Assembly: GCA_035487355.1 (NCBI GenBank)
Contig: DATHMF010000105.1
Coordinates: 1 to 64,000, forward strand
Direction of reading: 5' to 3'
Length of the DNA: 64,000 nt
Source of the DNA: Terriglobales bacterium
GTDB taxonomy: Bacteria; Acidobacteriota; Terriglobia; Terriglobales; Acidobacteriaceae
In this document: piece by piece, positions 1 through 8,661 of the stretch
Layout: the number at the start of each line of letters is the position of its first letter
Position numbering within the stretch: position 1 is the stretch's first letter
Notes under the pieces: model-generated
Told to the model about the DNA's origin: nothing
Database searches by the model: none
The model's input: the letters and a program-made list of their open reading frames with translations, nothing else
Made by a program: the position numbers and the translations under genes

Positions 1-1094
<1,094 letters not shown>

Positions 1095-1195
1095 GTTCTC
1101 TCTCTTTGCTCCTGGCTCTTTGCTCTTACTTGCTTTAAATCTTTCGCGGAATTGATCCGCGCTTTCCGCGTTCATCCGCGGCAAAAAATTCTCTT

Positions 1196-1510
1196 TCAGT
1201 AATACGAGTACAACTTCTTAAACTTGCTGCGAATCGCGGGTTCCACCTGCTCCAGCTTGGTCAGATAATGTTCGCGCAACTGCGCCTGATCGGCCGTGCC
1301 CAGCGAGCTAAAAAGCTGCTCAGCCAGCGCTTGTGGCAAAAGCCCCTTTTGCAGCACACCGGCAAAATCGCGAATGCGGAGGTTGCTCTTTTCCATGCTG
1401 CGCAAAAACTTGTCGACCGCCTGGGGAGCAAAAACCGCGTCAATCGCCGCCTTCAACTCGCCAAAGACCTGCTGGTTATCAACTGCAATGCCTGCCTGCG
1501 TATATGTCAT
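1196..1510 (-). CDS. Small protein of unknown function between tRNA-Gly and tuf
   Basis: Encodes 104 residues starting [20 protein letters not shown]. No signal peptide or membrane segment is visible. The sequence is mixed-charge and probably mostly helical, with many Leu, Glu, Lys and Arg residues, and ends in an aromatic tail (KKLYSYY). I do not recognise a family. It lies co-directionally between tRNA-Gly (41 nt upstream) and tuf (about 100 nt downstream), so it is probably transcribed with the tRNA-tuf unit. Upstream there is only a weak purine-rich stretch, no strong Shine-Dalgarno. The coherent composition and conserved surroundings make it likely to be a real gene, but no function can be assigned. 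Confidence 0.65.
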   Translation of the reverse strand: MTYTQAGIAVDNQQVFGELKAAIDAVFAPQAVDKFLRSMEKSNLRIRDFAGVLQKGLLPQALAEQLFSSLGTADQAQLREHYLTKLEQVEPAIRSKFKKLYSYY

Positions 1511-1550
1511 CGCTCGCTACTTAACTTCTAATCCTGACTTCGGCTAATCC

Positions 1551-1625
1551 TGGAGCGGGAGACGGGAATCGAACCCGCGACCAACAGCTTGGAAGGCTGT
1601 GACTCTACCACTGAGTTACTCCCGC
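1551..1625 (-). tRNA. tRNA-Gly (anticodon TCC)
   Basis: On the minus strand a full cloverleaf can be drawn. The acceptor stem GCGGGAG pairs with CTCCCGC, a D-arm and a T-arm with GGTTCGATTCC are present, and the anticodon stem ACAGC/GCTGT encloses loop CTTCCAA, giving anticodon TCC. The 3' CCA is encoded. It is the fourth tRNA of the tuf cluster. Confidence 0.97.
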
Positions 1626-1742
1626 CAACTCCCGATTGTGTAATTGGGTAATTTAGTAATTGGGCAAATTGCACAACCACTCCGACTCACAGCTTTTCAC
1701 TTACTCAATTACAAAATTACCCACTTACCCAATTTGCATCTC

Positions 1743-1818
<76 letters not shown>

Positions 1819-1824
1819 AAATCT

Positions 1825-1995
1825 TTATTTGTCCTCAGCTTCGGCGCGCCTGCGAAACTCGTGGGTCACAGTTCGAATTGCGAACAGTCCCAGAATCGCA
1901 AGAGTAACCAACCGAATTCGCTGATCGCTCAACGTAAACCAGGCAAGAATTGCTATTCCAACATAAATCGTCAGCGCAATTCCTAGCTTGGTCAC
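1825..1995 (-). CDS. 56-aa membrane protein embedded in the tRNA cluster
   Basis: A short reading frame of 56 residues lies between tRNA-Tyr and tRNA-Thr(GGT). It begins at a GTG at 1995, with a GAGG Shine-Dalgarno about five bases upstream, and ends with TAA at 1825-1827, just before tRNA-Thr. The translation starts MTKLGIALTIYVGIAILAWF. A second hydrophobic stretch (VTLAILGLFAI) follows, then a strongly charged tail (HEFRRRAEAEDK). This suggests two membrane segments with the basic end in the cytoplasm. The good ribosome site, the clean hydrophobic/charged pattern and the tight fit between tRNAs support a real gene. I do not recognise a family. Confidence 0.7.
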   Translation of the reverse strand: MTKLGIALTIYVGIAILAWFTLSDQRIRLVTLAILGLFAIRTVTHEFRRRAEAEDK

Positions 1996-2011
1996 ACAAC
2001 CTCAAAGTAAA

Positions 2012-2049
2012 AAATCCTGGTGCACAGGGGAGGATTCGAACCTCCGTAG
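2012..2049 (-). pseudogene. tRNA-Tyr 3'-end fragment
   Basis: A 38-bp stretch is identical to the 3' end of the intact tRNA-Tyr (2151-2188). It covers the acceptor 3' strand with CCA, the whole T-arm and the edge of the variable arm, plus a few flanking bases. The 5' half of the tRNA is absent, so it cannot fold into a tRNA. It looks like the remains of a second tRNA-Tyr copy. Confidence 0.85.
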
Positions 2050-2156
2050 GGCTTTGCTCTAAGGGCTCCGCAACGCTTCGCTGCTGCGCCCTCGCGCTCT
2101 GCTCACGCCATCCAGCGCTCGCTCCGCGCTCACCCTTTTTACTGCTACTCAAATCC

Positions 2157-2244
2157 TGGTGCACAGGGGAGGATTCGAACCTCCGTAGCTCCAAGGAGCG
2201 GCAGATTTACAGTCTGCTGCCATTAACCACTCGGCCACCTGTGC
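2157..2244 (-). tRNA. tRNA-Tyr (anticodon GTA)
   Basis: Minus-strand class II tRNA of 88 nt with acceptor stem GCACAGG/CCTGTGC, a long variable arm (GCTCCTTGGAGC hairpin), anticodon loop CTGTAAA giving GTA, T-arm GGTTCGAATCC, and encoded CCA. Second tRNA of the cluster. Confidence 0.97.
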
Positions 2245-2452
2245 GCAGGGCCGGTCGTTAACTCTAATCACCCGGCTCTTAAAACCATCTCTAAGGACTC
2301 AGCAACACTTTTCTGCTGCGCCCTTTTTACAGGCATAGCTCCGCGTTTGCGAACCAAGCAGCTATAGACAAACCACGTTCCGGAAATTTTCCTCGAGTGG
2401 AGTGTTGCTGTTGCAGACCTGCACCGCGTCCCGTCTGCTGGCGGATCAAAAC

Positions 2453-2528
2453 TGGAGCTGGCGAAGGGATTTGAACCCCCGACCCTCTGATTACAAATCA
2501 GATGCTCTACCAGCTGAGCTACGCCAGC
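2453..2528 (-). tRNA. tRNA-Thr (anticodon TGT)
   Basis: Minus-strand cloverleaf with acceptor stem GCTGGCG/CGCCAGC, D-arm GTAGCTCAGCTGGTAGAGC, anticodon stem TCTGA/TCAGA around loop TTTGTAA (anticodon TGT), T-arm GGTTCAAATCC, and encoded CCA. First tRNA of the tuf cluster. Confidence 0.97.
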
Positions 2529-2741
2529 CTGATTCCTTCCGGGAACTGCCCTGAATGGAAACACAACGTCCCAAAGAGTTCTTCACACCAGGGACAAAGT
2601 TTAAAGGTTAGCACAGCGGCTATGATCCAGCAAGCCGCAGTGTTATTCAACAGTAACCATGCCGGCAAAACAGAATGCTATGATGCCGACTGAATAAATT
2701 TTAACGGAAACCAGCATATTCCGCCACTCTTGGATGCACGA

Positions 2742-3788
2742 ATGCGACTAAAAAAACGCTATTTTGCCCTCGCGCTGGCCCTGGTTGCGGCAATCGCCTC
2801 GGGAATTTACCTCTGGATGTGGATGCACGCCGCGCCGGAGTGCGTCCGTTTGCTGCCCGACTCTGATGCCGTGGTGTACGTGAACCTGGCGCCGCTGCGC
2901 GTGGCCAATGTTTTCACCAGCCTGAAAAAAGTCGCCCATGACCAGGACTACGAAAATTTTATCGAGCAAACCGGTTTTGACTTTGAACGCGATCTGGATG
3001 AAGTCGGCATTGCAGTCCATCTTCCTTCGCCTCCGGATGCAAATGCTCCGGCGGGAGCTGCACAGGAAACCAGATTTTCAGAAGTCTTTAAAGCGAACTT
3101 TGACCGCAACCGCGCAAGCATTTTTTTTCATAAAATCTCCCGCAGCACAGAGATCTATCGCGGGAAAGAAATCTATACCATTCCCGTGGAAAACCGGCTG
3201 GTACGTGTGGCAATCTTGAGCGCGAACCAGGTTGCGGTTTCCAATGTGGAGAGTCCCCAAATCATCCATCAAATGATTGACCGCGCGCCCGAGTCGGGCC
3301 TGCCGTTCATCGAGCCTGCGCTGGTACGCGAGCACTACAAAGATGTCACCTTCGGCAGTTTGGCGTGGGCCATCGGGAAATATTCTTCTTCCAGCAACAG
3401 CCAAAATCTTAGCCTACCAGGTGGGTTCGACCTGCCCCTTCCTGCCCAGACGACTTGGGTTGTCTCTCTCCGCTTTGCCGGCTCCATTGAACTGAAAGCG
3501 CAGGCCCTCACCTCCAACGAAGAAGATGCGCGCAAAGTTGCCGACACGCTGGGTACACTTTTGAGCCTCTTCCGCTCATTGCAGACAAATATTGGGACGC
3601 AAGGACCAGATGCGGACGTAAAAAGCTTTTTTGACAGCTTGCAGGTCACACAGGAAGAAAACCGCGCAACCTTTACGGCAACGGTTCCCATTGGATTTAT
3701 CAGGAAACTTGCACGCGATGCGCCTCAAGCGATGACAAATCAACCGGAAGCAACCCCGTCACCACAGGAAAAGAAGAAGAAGTTTTAA
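2742..3788 (+). CDS. Membrane-anchored or exported protein of unknown function
   Basis: Encodes about 348 residues from the ATG at 2742 (MRLKKRYFALALALVAAIAS); a TTG four codons upstream is possible. The N-terminus is a basic stretch followed by one hydrophobic segment (residues ~8-28), so the protein is probably tethered to the inner membrane or exported. The body begins CVRLLPDSDAVVYVNLAPLR, a pattern seen in DUF3352-like proteins that lack catalytic motifs. The tail is rich in Pro and Lys. It faces the M23 peptidase gene convergently, with about 24 bases between the stop codons. No enzymatic motif was recognised; the assignment to an acidobacterial exported family is an inference. Confidence 0.75.
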   Translation: MRLKKRYFALALALVAAIASGIYLWMWMHAAPECVRLLPDSDAVVYVNLAPLRVANVFTSLKKVAHDQDYENFIEQTGFDFERDLDEVGIAVHLPSPPDANAPAGAAQETRFSEVFKANFDRNRASIFFHKISRSTEIYRGKEIYTIPVENRLVRVAILSANQVAVSNVESPQIIHQMIDRAPESGLPFIEPALVREHYKDVTFGSLAWAIGKYSSSSNSQNLSLPGGFDLPLPAQTTWVVSLRFAGSIELKAQALTSNEEDARKVADTLGTLLSLFRSLQTNIGTQGPDADVKSFFDSLQVTQEENRATFTATVPIGFIRKLARDAPQAMTNQPEATPSPQEKKKKF

Positions 3789-3812
3789 AGAAAATAAAAT
3801 TAAGAAAATAAG

Positions 3813-4724
3813 TTACGAGCCGGCGGCGAGTACAACTGCCTGCGCCAGGGTCGTGCGCAGGTATTTGTAAGGATTGACGGGAGTGTTGTTGATGCGGACT
3901 TCGTAGTGCAGGTGCGGGCCGGTGCTGCGCCCGGTCAGGCCAACGTAACCAATTACGTCTCCACGTTGCACATGCTGGCCTGCGATAACAGCAAAGGCGG
4001 AAAGATGTCCGTAACGTGTGCTGATGCCGTGGTGATGGTCAATCTGGATCAAACGGCCGTAACCGCCTACTTCTTCAGCCATGGTAACAACACCGTCTGC
4101 GGGCGCGATGACCGGGTGGCCGTAACTGCTGGAAATATCTATTCCACTGTGGAATGCACCCTCGCCATTGAAGGGATCAATTCGTTCACCGAACGATCCG
4201 GTCACCATTCCTTCGACCGGCCACAAATTCGGGGCCTCAGCCATTCGCATCCAGTCGGCTGTGGTTGCATTCTTCACCAGAGGAGAGCTGAGTGCAATGG
4301 ATGTAACTCCCGTCAACGCAGAAGTGCGCAGAGCATAAAGCTGATCCAGAGAACTGTTGACCTGCTGGTGATTCAAAGAACCGGAAATGGCATTATCCAG
4401 AATGGGATCTGACTTAAGGCCGTACAAGGAAGAAACTTCGCTTGCCAGCGACCCTAGCGATGCCACCTGCGTATCTTTTTCCTGCGCTACCTGCTCCAAC
4501 TGGTTATAGCGGTTGGCAATAATTTCCTTTTCCGTCCGTAGCTGATTGAAGCGCGCCACCTTGGTCAGCATGCGGGTATAGGAGCCGGCGATGCCCGTAA
4601 TGGTAAACATCCCAATCAGGGCGCCGGCAAGAAATACATATAAGTAATGAATAGGAATGGGAATTTTGCGGATCTGCCCTTCGGCATCGCGGCAAACAAA
4701 AAAGATGTAGTAGCGCTTCCGCAA
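3813..4724 (-). CDS. M23-family metallopeptidase (LytM/peptidoglycan hydrolase)
   Basis: Predicted cell-wall endopeptidase anchored to the inner membrane. A TTG at 4724 is chosen because GGAGGG lies about nine bases upstream, giving MRKRYYIFFVCRD and 303 residues; a GTG at 4745 would add seven. Order: a short cytoplasmic stretch, one membrane segment (YLYVFLAGALIGMFTITGIA), a helical probably coiled-coil region (~60-110), and a C-terminal LytM domain. That domain carries the zinc-site patterns HSGIDIS and HLHYE, with GYGRLIQIDH between them. All expected metal ligands appear intact, so it is probably active. It has a long leader with strong hairpins (see 4797-4928). Confidence 0.93.
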   Translation of the reverse strand: MRKRYYIFFVCRDAEGQIRKIPIPIHYLYVFLAGALIGMFTITGIAGSYTRMLTKVARFNQLRTEKEIIANRYNQLEQVAQEKDTQVASLGSLASEVSSLYGLKSDPILDNAISGSLNHQQVNSSLDQLYALRTSALTGVTSIALSSPLVKNATTADWMRMAEAPNLWPVEGMVTGSFGERIDPFNGEGAFHSGIDISSSYGHPVIAPADGVVTMAEEVGGYGRLIQIDHHHGISTRYGHLSAFAVIAGQHVQRGDVIGYVGLTGRSTGPHLHYEVRINNTPVNPYKYLRTTLAQAVVLAAGS

Positions 4725-4796
4725 AATATAAATCCCTCCGCCCACTCTGGGGCGAGTGCTGTTTAATACCTACTGCGGTTGACCCACTGTTGGGTT

Positions 4797-4928
4797 ACCG
4801 ATTCAATGCTCCCTGGTTTTGAGCATTGAGGAAACTATCGGTGACGGTCTGTAAACCATCCAGGGGTCGTTGCGACAGAACCTATTATGGAAAACGGCCC
4901 CCTAAAGCTAACAAAGCGGTGGGGCCGT
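4797..4928 (-). promoter_or_regulatory. Structured leader and possible promoter of the M23 gene
   Basis: Two strong inverted repeats lie in the 340-bp space between the divergent M23 and thiL genes. One is a 15-bp stem in two parts (4797-4802 with 4837-4842, and 4803-4811 with 4821-4829) with a 9-nt loop and a 7-nt bulge. The other is an 8-bp GC-rich stem (4894-4901 with 4921-4928), followed in the minus direction by TTTTCC. Reading toward the peptidase, TTGACA-N17-TAGCTT (-35 at 4928-4933) could be a promoter, which would put the first hairpin in the transcript. It matches no riboswitch I know. Confidence 0.5.
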
Positions 4929-5094
4929 GTCAATTCATTCCATTAACAAGATAGTTACATCAGTCGCATTGACACCTTTGGTGAGGTGGCCCATAGGGAG
5001 GTGGCCTTTGGTAACAAAATATCGTTTCTCGCAGCCTGCTCTGAGTTGGTTCTGAGATGAATATCGTGCTGTTAAGTCTTGTATATTGAATCAA

Positions 5095-6135
5095 ATGCCA
5101 TTATCGGAGCTATTGCTGATTGAAAAAATCCGGGCTTTAGCGCGCCAGACTTCGGGCAGGCATCGGGGGGCAAAAGACGCTCTGGGGGCTATCCGCATCG
5201 GCATAGGAGACGATTGCGCTGTATTGGCTGGATCGAAAACCCACGACCTGCTGGTCACCACTGATCTGTGCATTCAAGATGTACACTTCCGGCTTGACTG
5301 GCATCCCGCCGAGTCGGTGGGCCATCGCTGCCTGACACGAGGGCTGAGTGATATTGCCGCCATGGGCGGAGAGCCAACCGCGGCATTTCTCTCGTTGAGT
5401 ATGCCGGCTCGTCTCCCTCAGAAATGGGTGGATGGATTTTTTAAGGGCTTTCAGCGATTGGCAACGCGATTTGGTGTCGCGTTAGCAGGAGGGGATATCG
5501 CCACCAGTCCCCAGGGCATTTCTGCAGATATCGTTGTGCTGGGCCGAGTGCCAAAAGGTAAAGCTATCTTACGTTCCGGAGCGCGTCCGGGCGATTTGAT
5601 CTATGTAACCGGAACTTTGGGCCGTTCGACGGAGGCGCTTGCTGGATTCAAGCTCGGGCAGCGACGCTCGCCATCCGTCACTTCCACTCATTACCTTCCT
5701 CAACCCCGCCTCAAAGCAGGCCAATGGCTGCAACATCAAGACGCGGCAACTGCAATGATTGATATCAGTGACGGGCTTTCGACTGATATGGCGCATATTT
5801 GCACTGAGAGCCGAGTGTCCGCATTATTGCTTCGCGAAGCCATTCCGTTCGATCGCTCTCGCAAACGCAGTTTTGGAGAACGCCTCGAAGAAGATACGCG
5901 CAGGTATGTTTTTGCCCTGCATGGCGGGGATGACTACGAACTGCTCTTCACCGCGCCCCGCAGAAAAAAACTCCCGCACACGCTCGGGGGAACGCGAATC
6001 ACCAACATCGGTGAGATCACGGCGCCCAAAAAAGGCGCCGCTCCGATCACCATTGTTCATGGAGATGGCCGGGTTGAGCCCCTGGATGTGCGCGGATGGG
6101 AACATTTTCCTTCGTCCGCGATGGGAGATAAATAG
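5095..6135 (+). CDS. thiL: Thiamine-monophosphate kinase
   Basis: ThiL phosphorylates thiamine monophosphate to the coenzyme thiamine diphosphate, using ATP and Mg2+. The ATG at 5095 is taken as start (346 residues); a TTG three codons upstream is also in frame. Recognisable pieces are GIGDDCAVL near residue 40 (metal-binding Asp pair), TTDLCIQDVHFR, GLSDIAAMGGEPTAAFLSL, AGGDIATSP, TGTLGRS, MIDISDGLSTDM and LHGGDDYELLF. These match the ThiL/PurM fold throughout, and length is normal. No thiamine riboswitch precedes it. It is followed on the same strand by a doubtful 32-codon frame and tilS. Confidence 0.95.
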   Translation: MPLSELLLIEKIRALARQTSGRHRGAKDALGAIRIGIGDDCAVLAGSKTHDLLVTTDLCIQDVHFRLDWHPAESVGHRCLTRGLSDIAAMGGEPTAAFLSLSMPARLPQKWVDGFFKGFQRLATRFGVALAGGDIATSPQGISADIVVLGRVPKGKAILRSGARPGDLIYVTGTLGRSTEALAGFKLGQRRSPSVTSTHYLPQPRLKAGQWLQHQDAATAMIDISDGLSTDMAHICTESRVSALLLREAIPFDRSRKRSFGERLEEDTRRYVFALHGGDDYELLFTAPRRKKLPHTLGGTRITNIGEITAPKKGAAPITIVHGDGRVEPLDVRGWEHFPSSAMGDK

Positions 6136-6139
6136 CCTG

Positions 6140-6238
6140 ATGGATAATCTCGATCTCTTGATGCGTCGTGTTCGTAGTTGGTTTACCGATGACTTTGAGC
6201 AAATATGGGCACGGTCGGATAATGAAGTGGTGCAGTAA
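6140..6238 (+). CDS. Possible 32-aa peptide between thiL and tilS
   Basis: An ATG at 6140, four bases after the thiL stop, opens 32 codons (MDNLDLLMRRVRSWFTDDFE...) and ends 52 bases before tilS. The sequence is amphipathic and rich in acidic, basic and Trp residues. GGGAG lies some 15 bases upstream, too far for a good ribosome site, so translation by coupling to thiL would be needed. I cannot exclude chance. Confidence 0.3.
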   Translation: MDNLDLLMRRVRSWFTDDFEQIWARSDNEVVQ

Positions 6239-6290
6239 TCGGCCAGTCTTATGTTCCCGATACCCATTTCTTTTTCTTTAAGGGTCTCGA

Positions 6291-7772
6291 ATGATTGAAA
6301 CTGTTGTCAAATTCATTCGCCAGCACTGCCTCCTTAAACCCGGTGAGCGTGCAGGCGTAGCGGTTTCCGGCGGCGCCGATTCGGTGGCATTGCTGCGTAT
6401 CCTGCTCGAATTGCGCAGTGAACTGGGAATCGTACTCGTGGTTGTGCACTTCAATCATAAAATTCGTGGTGTGGAATCGGATGATGATGAGCGATTTGTG
6501 CGCGAGCTGGCAGAGAAATTCGGGTTGAGTTTTTTGAGTGGCGAGGACGATGTGCCGGCATACTCTCGCGAACACGGATTGGGCATGGAAGCGGCTGCTC
6601 GCAAACTGCGTTATAAGTACTTCGGCACGTTGTTTCAACCGGAGGAAGGCGGTAGCGTGCCAATGCTCGACAAGATTGCCACAGCTCATACCCAGAACGA
6701 CCAGGCGGAAACCGTACTCATGCGCCTGCTCCGCGGAGCCGGTACGCGAGGGCTGAGCGGGATTCATACCAGCCTTGCAGATATGGACCCTGAGGATACT
6801 CACCACCAACTGAATTTAGGCGCTCCTCGCATCATTCGTCCTCTCCTTGCGATCACTCGCGGTGAGATTCTTGATTACCTGCGTTCTATCAACCAATCCT
6901 GGCGTGAAGATTCCAGCAATCGTCTGCTCGAACACACACGCAATCGCGTGCGGCATGAATTAATTCCCGCGTTGGAGCGGGAATTCAATCCGGCAATCAC
7001 GCGAGTGCTGGCGGAACATGCGGAAATCGCGCAAGCAGAAGAAGAATATTGGAATTCACAAGTGGAGCAGGTTTTGCCCGCAGTTTACGCTGCCGACCGC
7101 AATGTCTTGAAGGTTGACTCTTTATTGAAATTACCTTTGGCCCTCCAGCGCCGCGTGATTCGTATTGTGGCGGAGCGCAATGGACTCACTCTGGATTTTG
7201 AACATATCGAGGCCGTGCGGCGGCTGGCTCACGGCAAAGCCGGCCTTAGGCCGAGACAAGTAGCGCTTCCTGGAGGAGCGGCCGATCTGGCCGTACGTGA
7301 TGGGATTTTGGAACTTATGTTGCGGTTGGGTAGTCTAAGTAAAGTAGCGGCGAAGGACTATGAATACCGCCTTCCGGTACCGGGATCGGTTGCCGTGCCG
7401 GAGATCGGAAGGTATATCCGTGCACGGCTGGTAACGGTGCAAGAAGAGGGGAAAACACCGTTCCAGAGTTATAATCAGGCCCAGCTACTCAATCCAATGA
7501 CCCTTAGCGCCGGGCTGACTGTAAGAAACTGGCGTCCCGGAGACCGGTTTTGGCCAGCCCATACCAAGTCTCCAAAGAAAGTGAAGGAGTTGCTGCAGAA
7601 GATGGCGGAAACGGAACGCAGATCCTGGCCGGTGGTAATCAGCGGTAACCAGATTGTGTGGATGCGGGGATTTCCATCCCCTGCCTGCTTCAGTCTTCCA
7701 GCCAATGCGCCAGCTTCCACGCGCGGCCTCTTAATCGAAGAGGTCGGAGACAGAAAATCTGTGAGCGAGTAA
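6291..7772 (+). CDS. tilS: tRNA(Ile)-lysidine synthetase
   Basis: TilS attaches lysine to C34 of the CAU-anticodon tRNA-Ile so that it reads AUA; it is essential in most bacteria. The 493-residue product carries the PP-loop SGGADS (residues 26-31), the HFNHKIRG motif, the TAHTQNDQAETVLMRLLRG signature and RIIRPLL. A C-terminal TilS domain includes the NWRPGDRF and KSPKKVKELL patterns typical of the family. Length is near normal for TilS proteins with the extra C-terminal domain. It starts the tilS-hpt-ftsH order that is conserved in many bacteria, with a gap of about 100 bases before the phosphoribosyltransferase. Confidence 0.96.
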   Translation: MIETVVKFIRQHCLLKPGERAGVAVSGGADSVALLRILLELRSELGIVLVVVHFNHKIRGVESDDDERFVRELAEKFGLSFLSGEDDVPAYSREHGLGMEAAARKLRYKYFGTLFQPEEGGSVPMLDKIATAHTQNDQAETVLMRLLRGAGTRGLSGIHTSLADMDPEDTHHQLNLGAPRIIRPLLAITRGEILDYLRSINQSWREDSSNRLLEHTRNRVRHELIPALEREFNPAITRVLAEHAEIAQAEEEYWNSQVEQVLPAVYAADRNVLKVDSLLKLPLALQRRVIRIVAERNGLTLDFEHIEAVRRLAHGKAGLRPRQVALPGGAADLAVRDGILELMLRLGSLSKVAAKDYEYRLPVPGSVAVPEIGRYIRARLVTVQEEGKTPFQSYNQAQLLNPMTLSAGLTVRNWRPGDRFWPAHTKSPKKVKELLQKMAETERRSWPVVISGNQIVWMRGFPSPACFSLPANAPASTRGLLIEEVGDRKSVSE

Positions 7773-7874
7773 GTGAATTTTTGATGAGTGTTTGTCCCGA
7801 GCGAGCGGGTCGGGTTCCCAAAGCACCCGGGTTCGCAGAGCGCACCGGGTTTGTAGATAAACGAGGGTTATGGT

Positions 7875-8441
7875 TTGAGTAAGACAGTTGCCACTGAAGA
7901 ACGTGTTCTGCTGAGTCCAGAGCAGATCCAAAAGCGCATTCGCGAGTTGGCCCGGCAGATTTCAGATGACTACCGGGGCAGGACCTGCTGTGTTGTCGGA
8001 GTACTGGAAAATGGCTTTATGTTCATGTCTGATCTGGTGCGAAACTTGGAAGTGCCCGTGATCTGCCAGTTCATTAAGCCTCATATGCATGAACTTTCGG
8101 CGGGCGGCATTTCTCGAAAAGAAATCAATTACAGCCCCTCGGTGGATGTAAAGAACCAGCACGTGCTGCTGGTTGAAGGATTAGTGCAAAGCGGCATCAC
8201 CAGCGATTACCTGATGCACCATTTCAAGGCTCAGGGGGCGTCTTCGGTAAAACTGGCGGCCTTTCTGGATAAATCCTCGTCTCGTAGGGTTTCCCTGCGG
8301 CCCGACTATTACGGATTTGTTCTTGATGAATCGTTCGTGGCCGGCTATGGCCTCGGATCTCCCCATCTAAACCGCAATTTGCCCTATGTAAGGATTGAAA
8401 ACAGCCGTTTTTCAAACCCCCCGGACGAGACTGTTCGCTGA
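7875..8441 (+). CDS. hpt: Divergent hypoxanthine phosphoribosyltransferase-like protein
   Basis: Predicted Hpt-like protein of 188 residues starting at TTG 7875, with GAGGG about seven bases upstream. Hpt normally makes IMP or GMP from the base and PRPP. Fold markers are present: VGVLENGFMFMSDL in place of the usual LKGSxxFxADL, and a C-terminal PDYYGFVLDESFVAGYGL close to the family's FVVGYGLD. However, the PRPP-binding loop normally reads EDIxDTG, and here it is E101-G-L-V-Q-S-G107. The second acidic residue is Gly and the general-base Asp is Gln. Position between tilS and ftsH is that of true hpt. It may have lost catalysis or become regulatory; activity is uncertain. Confidence 0.8.
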   Translation: MSKTVATEERVLLSPEQIQKRIRELARQISDDYRGRTCCVVGVLENGFMFMSDLVRNLEVPVICQFIKPHMHELSAGGISRKEINYSPSVDVKNQHVLLVEGLVQSGITSDYLMHHFKAQGASSVKLAAFLDKSSSRRVSLRPDYYGFVLDESFVAGYGLGSPHLNRNLPYVRIENSRFSNPPDETVR

Positions 8442-8661
8442 AATCCGGGTTAGGGTAAATATCCCACGGGTTAGAAAGCTAATCCTTTAGTTACGTTAGT
8501 TATATCCATCTCTGGTTAAAAAGGGTTTAGAATCGTAGGAAGTGGTTTTTTGCGTCGGTCGAAAATGGTTACAACGCATCTAATCACCAAGCGTCATAAC
8601 AGTTATGAGGCTGTCTCAAGGTCCCAGTAAGGCTGTGACCTGCAGAAGTTAGGAGTACGTG

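Noticed and set aside
4746-4960. c-di-AMP (ydaO-type) riboswitch before the M23 gene
   Set aside because: Structured hairpins are present, but the conserved sequence blocks of that class are missing; described only as a structured leader.
5040-5094. Possible thiamine riboswitch before thiL
   Set aside because: A CTGAGA string occurs, but none of the other TPP-riboswitch blocks (ACCTGAT, the long paired stem) is present.
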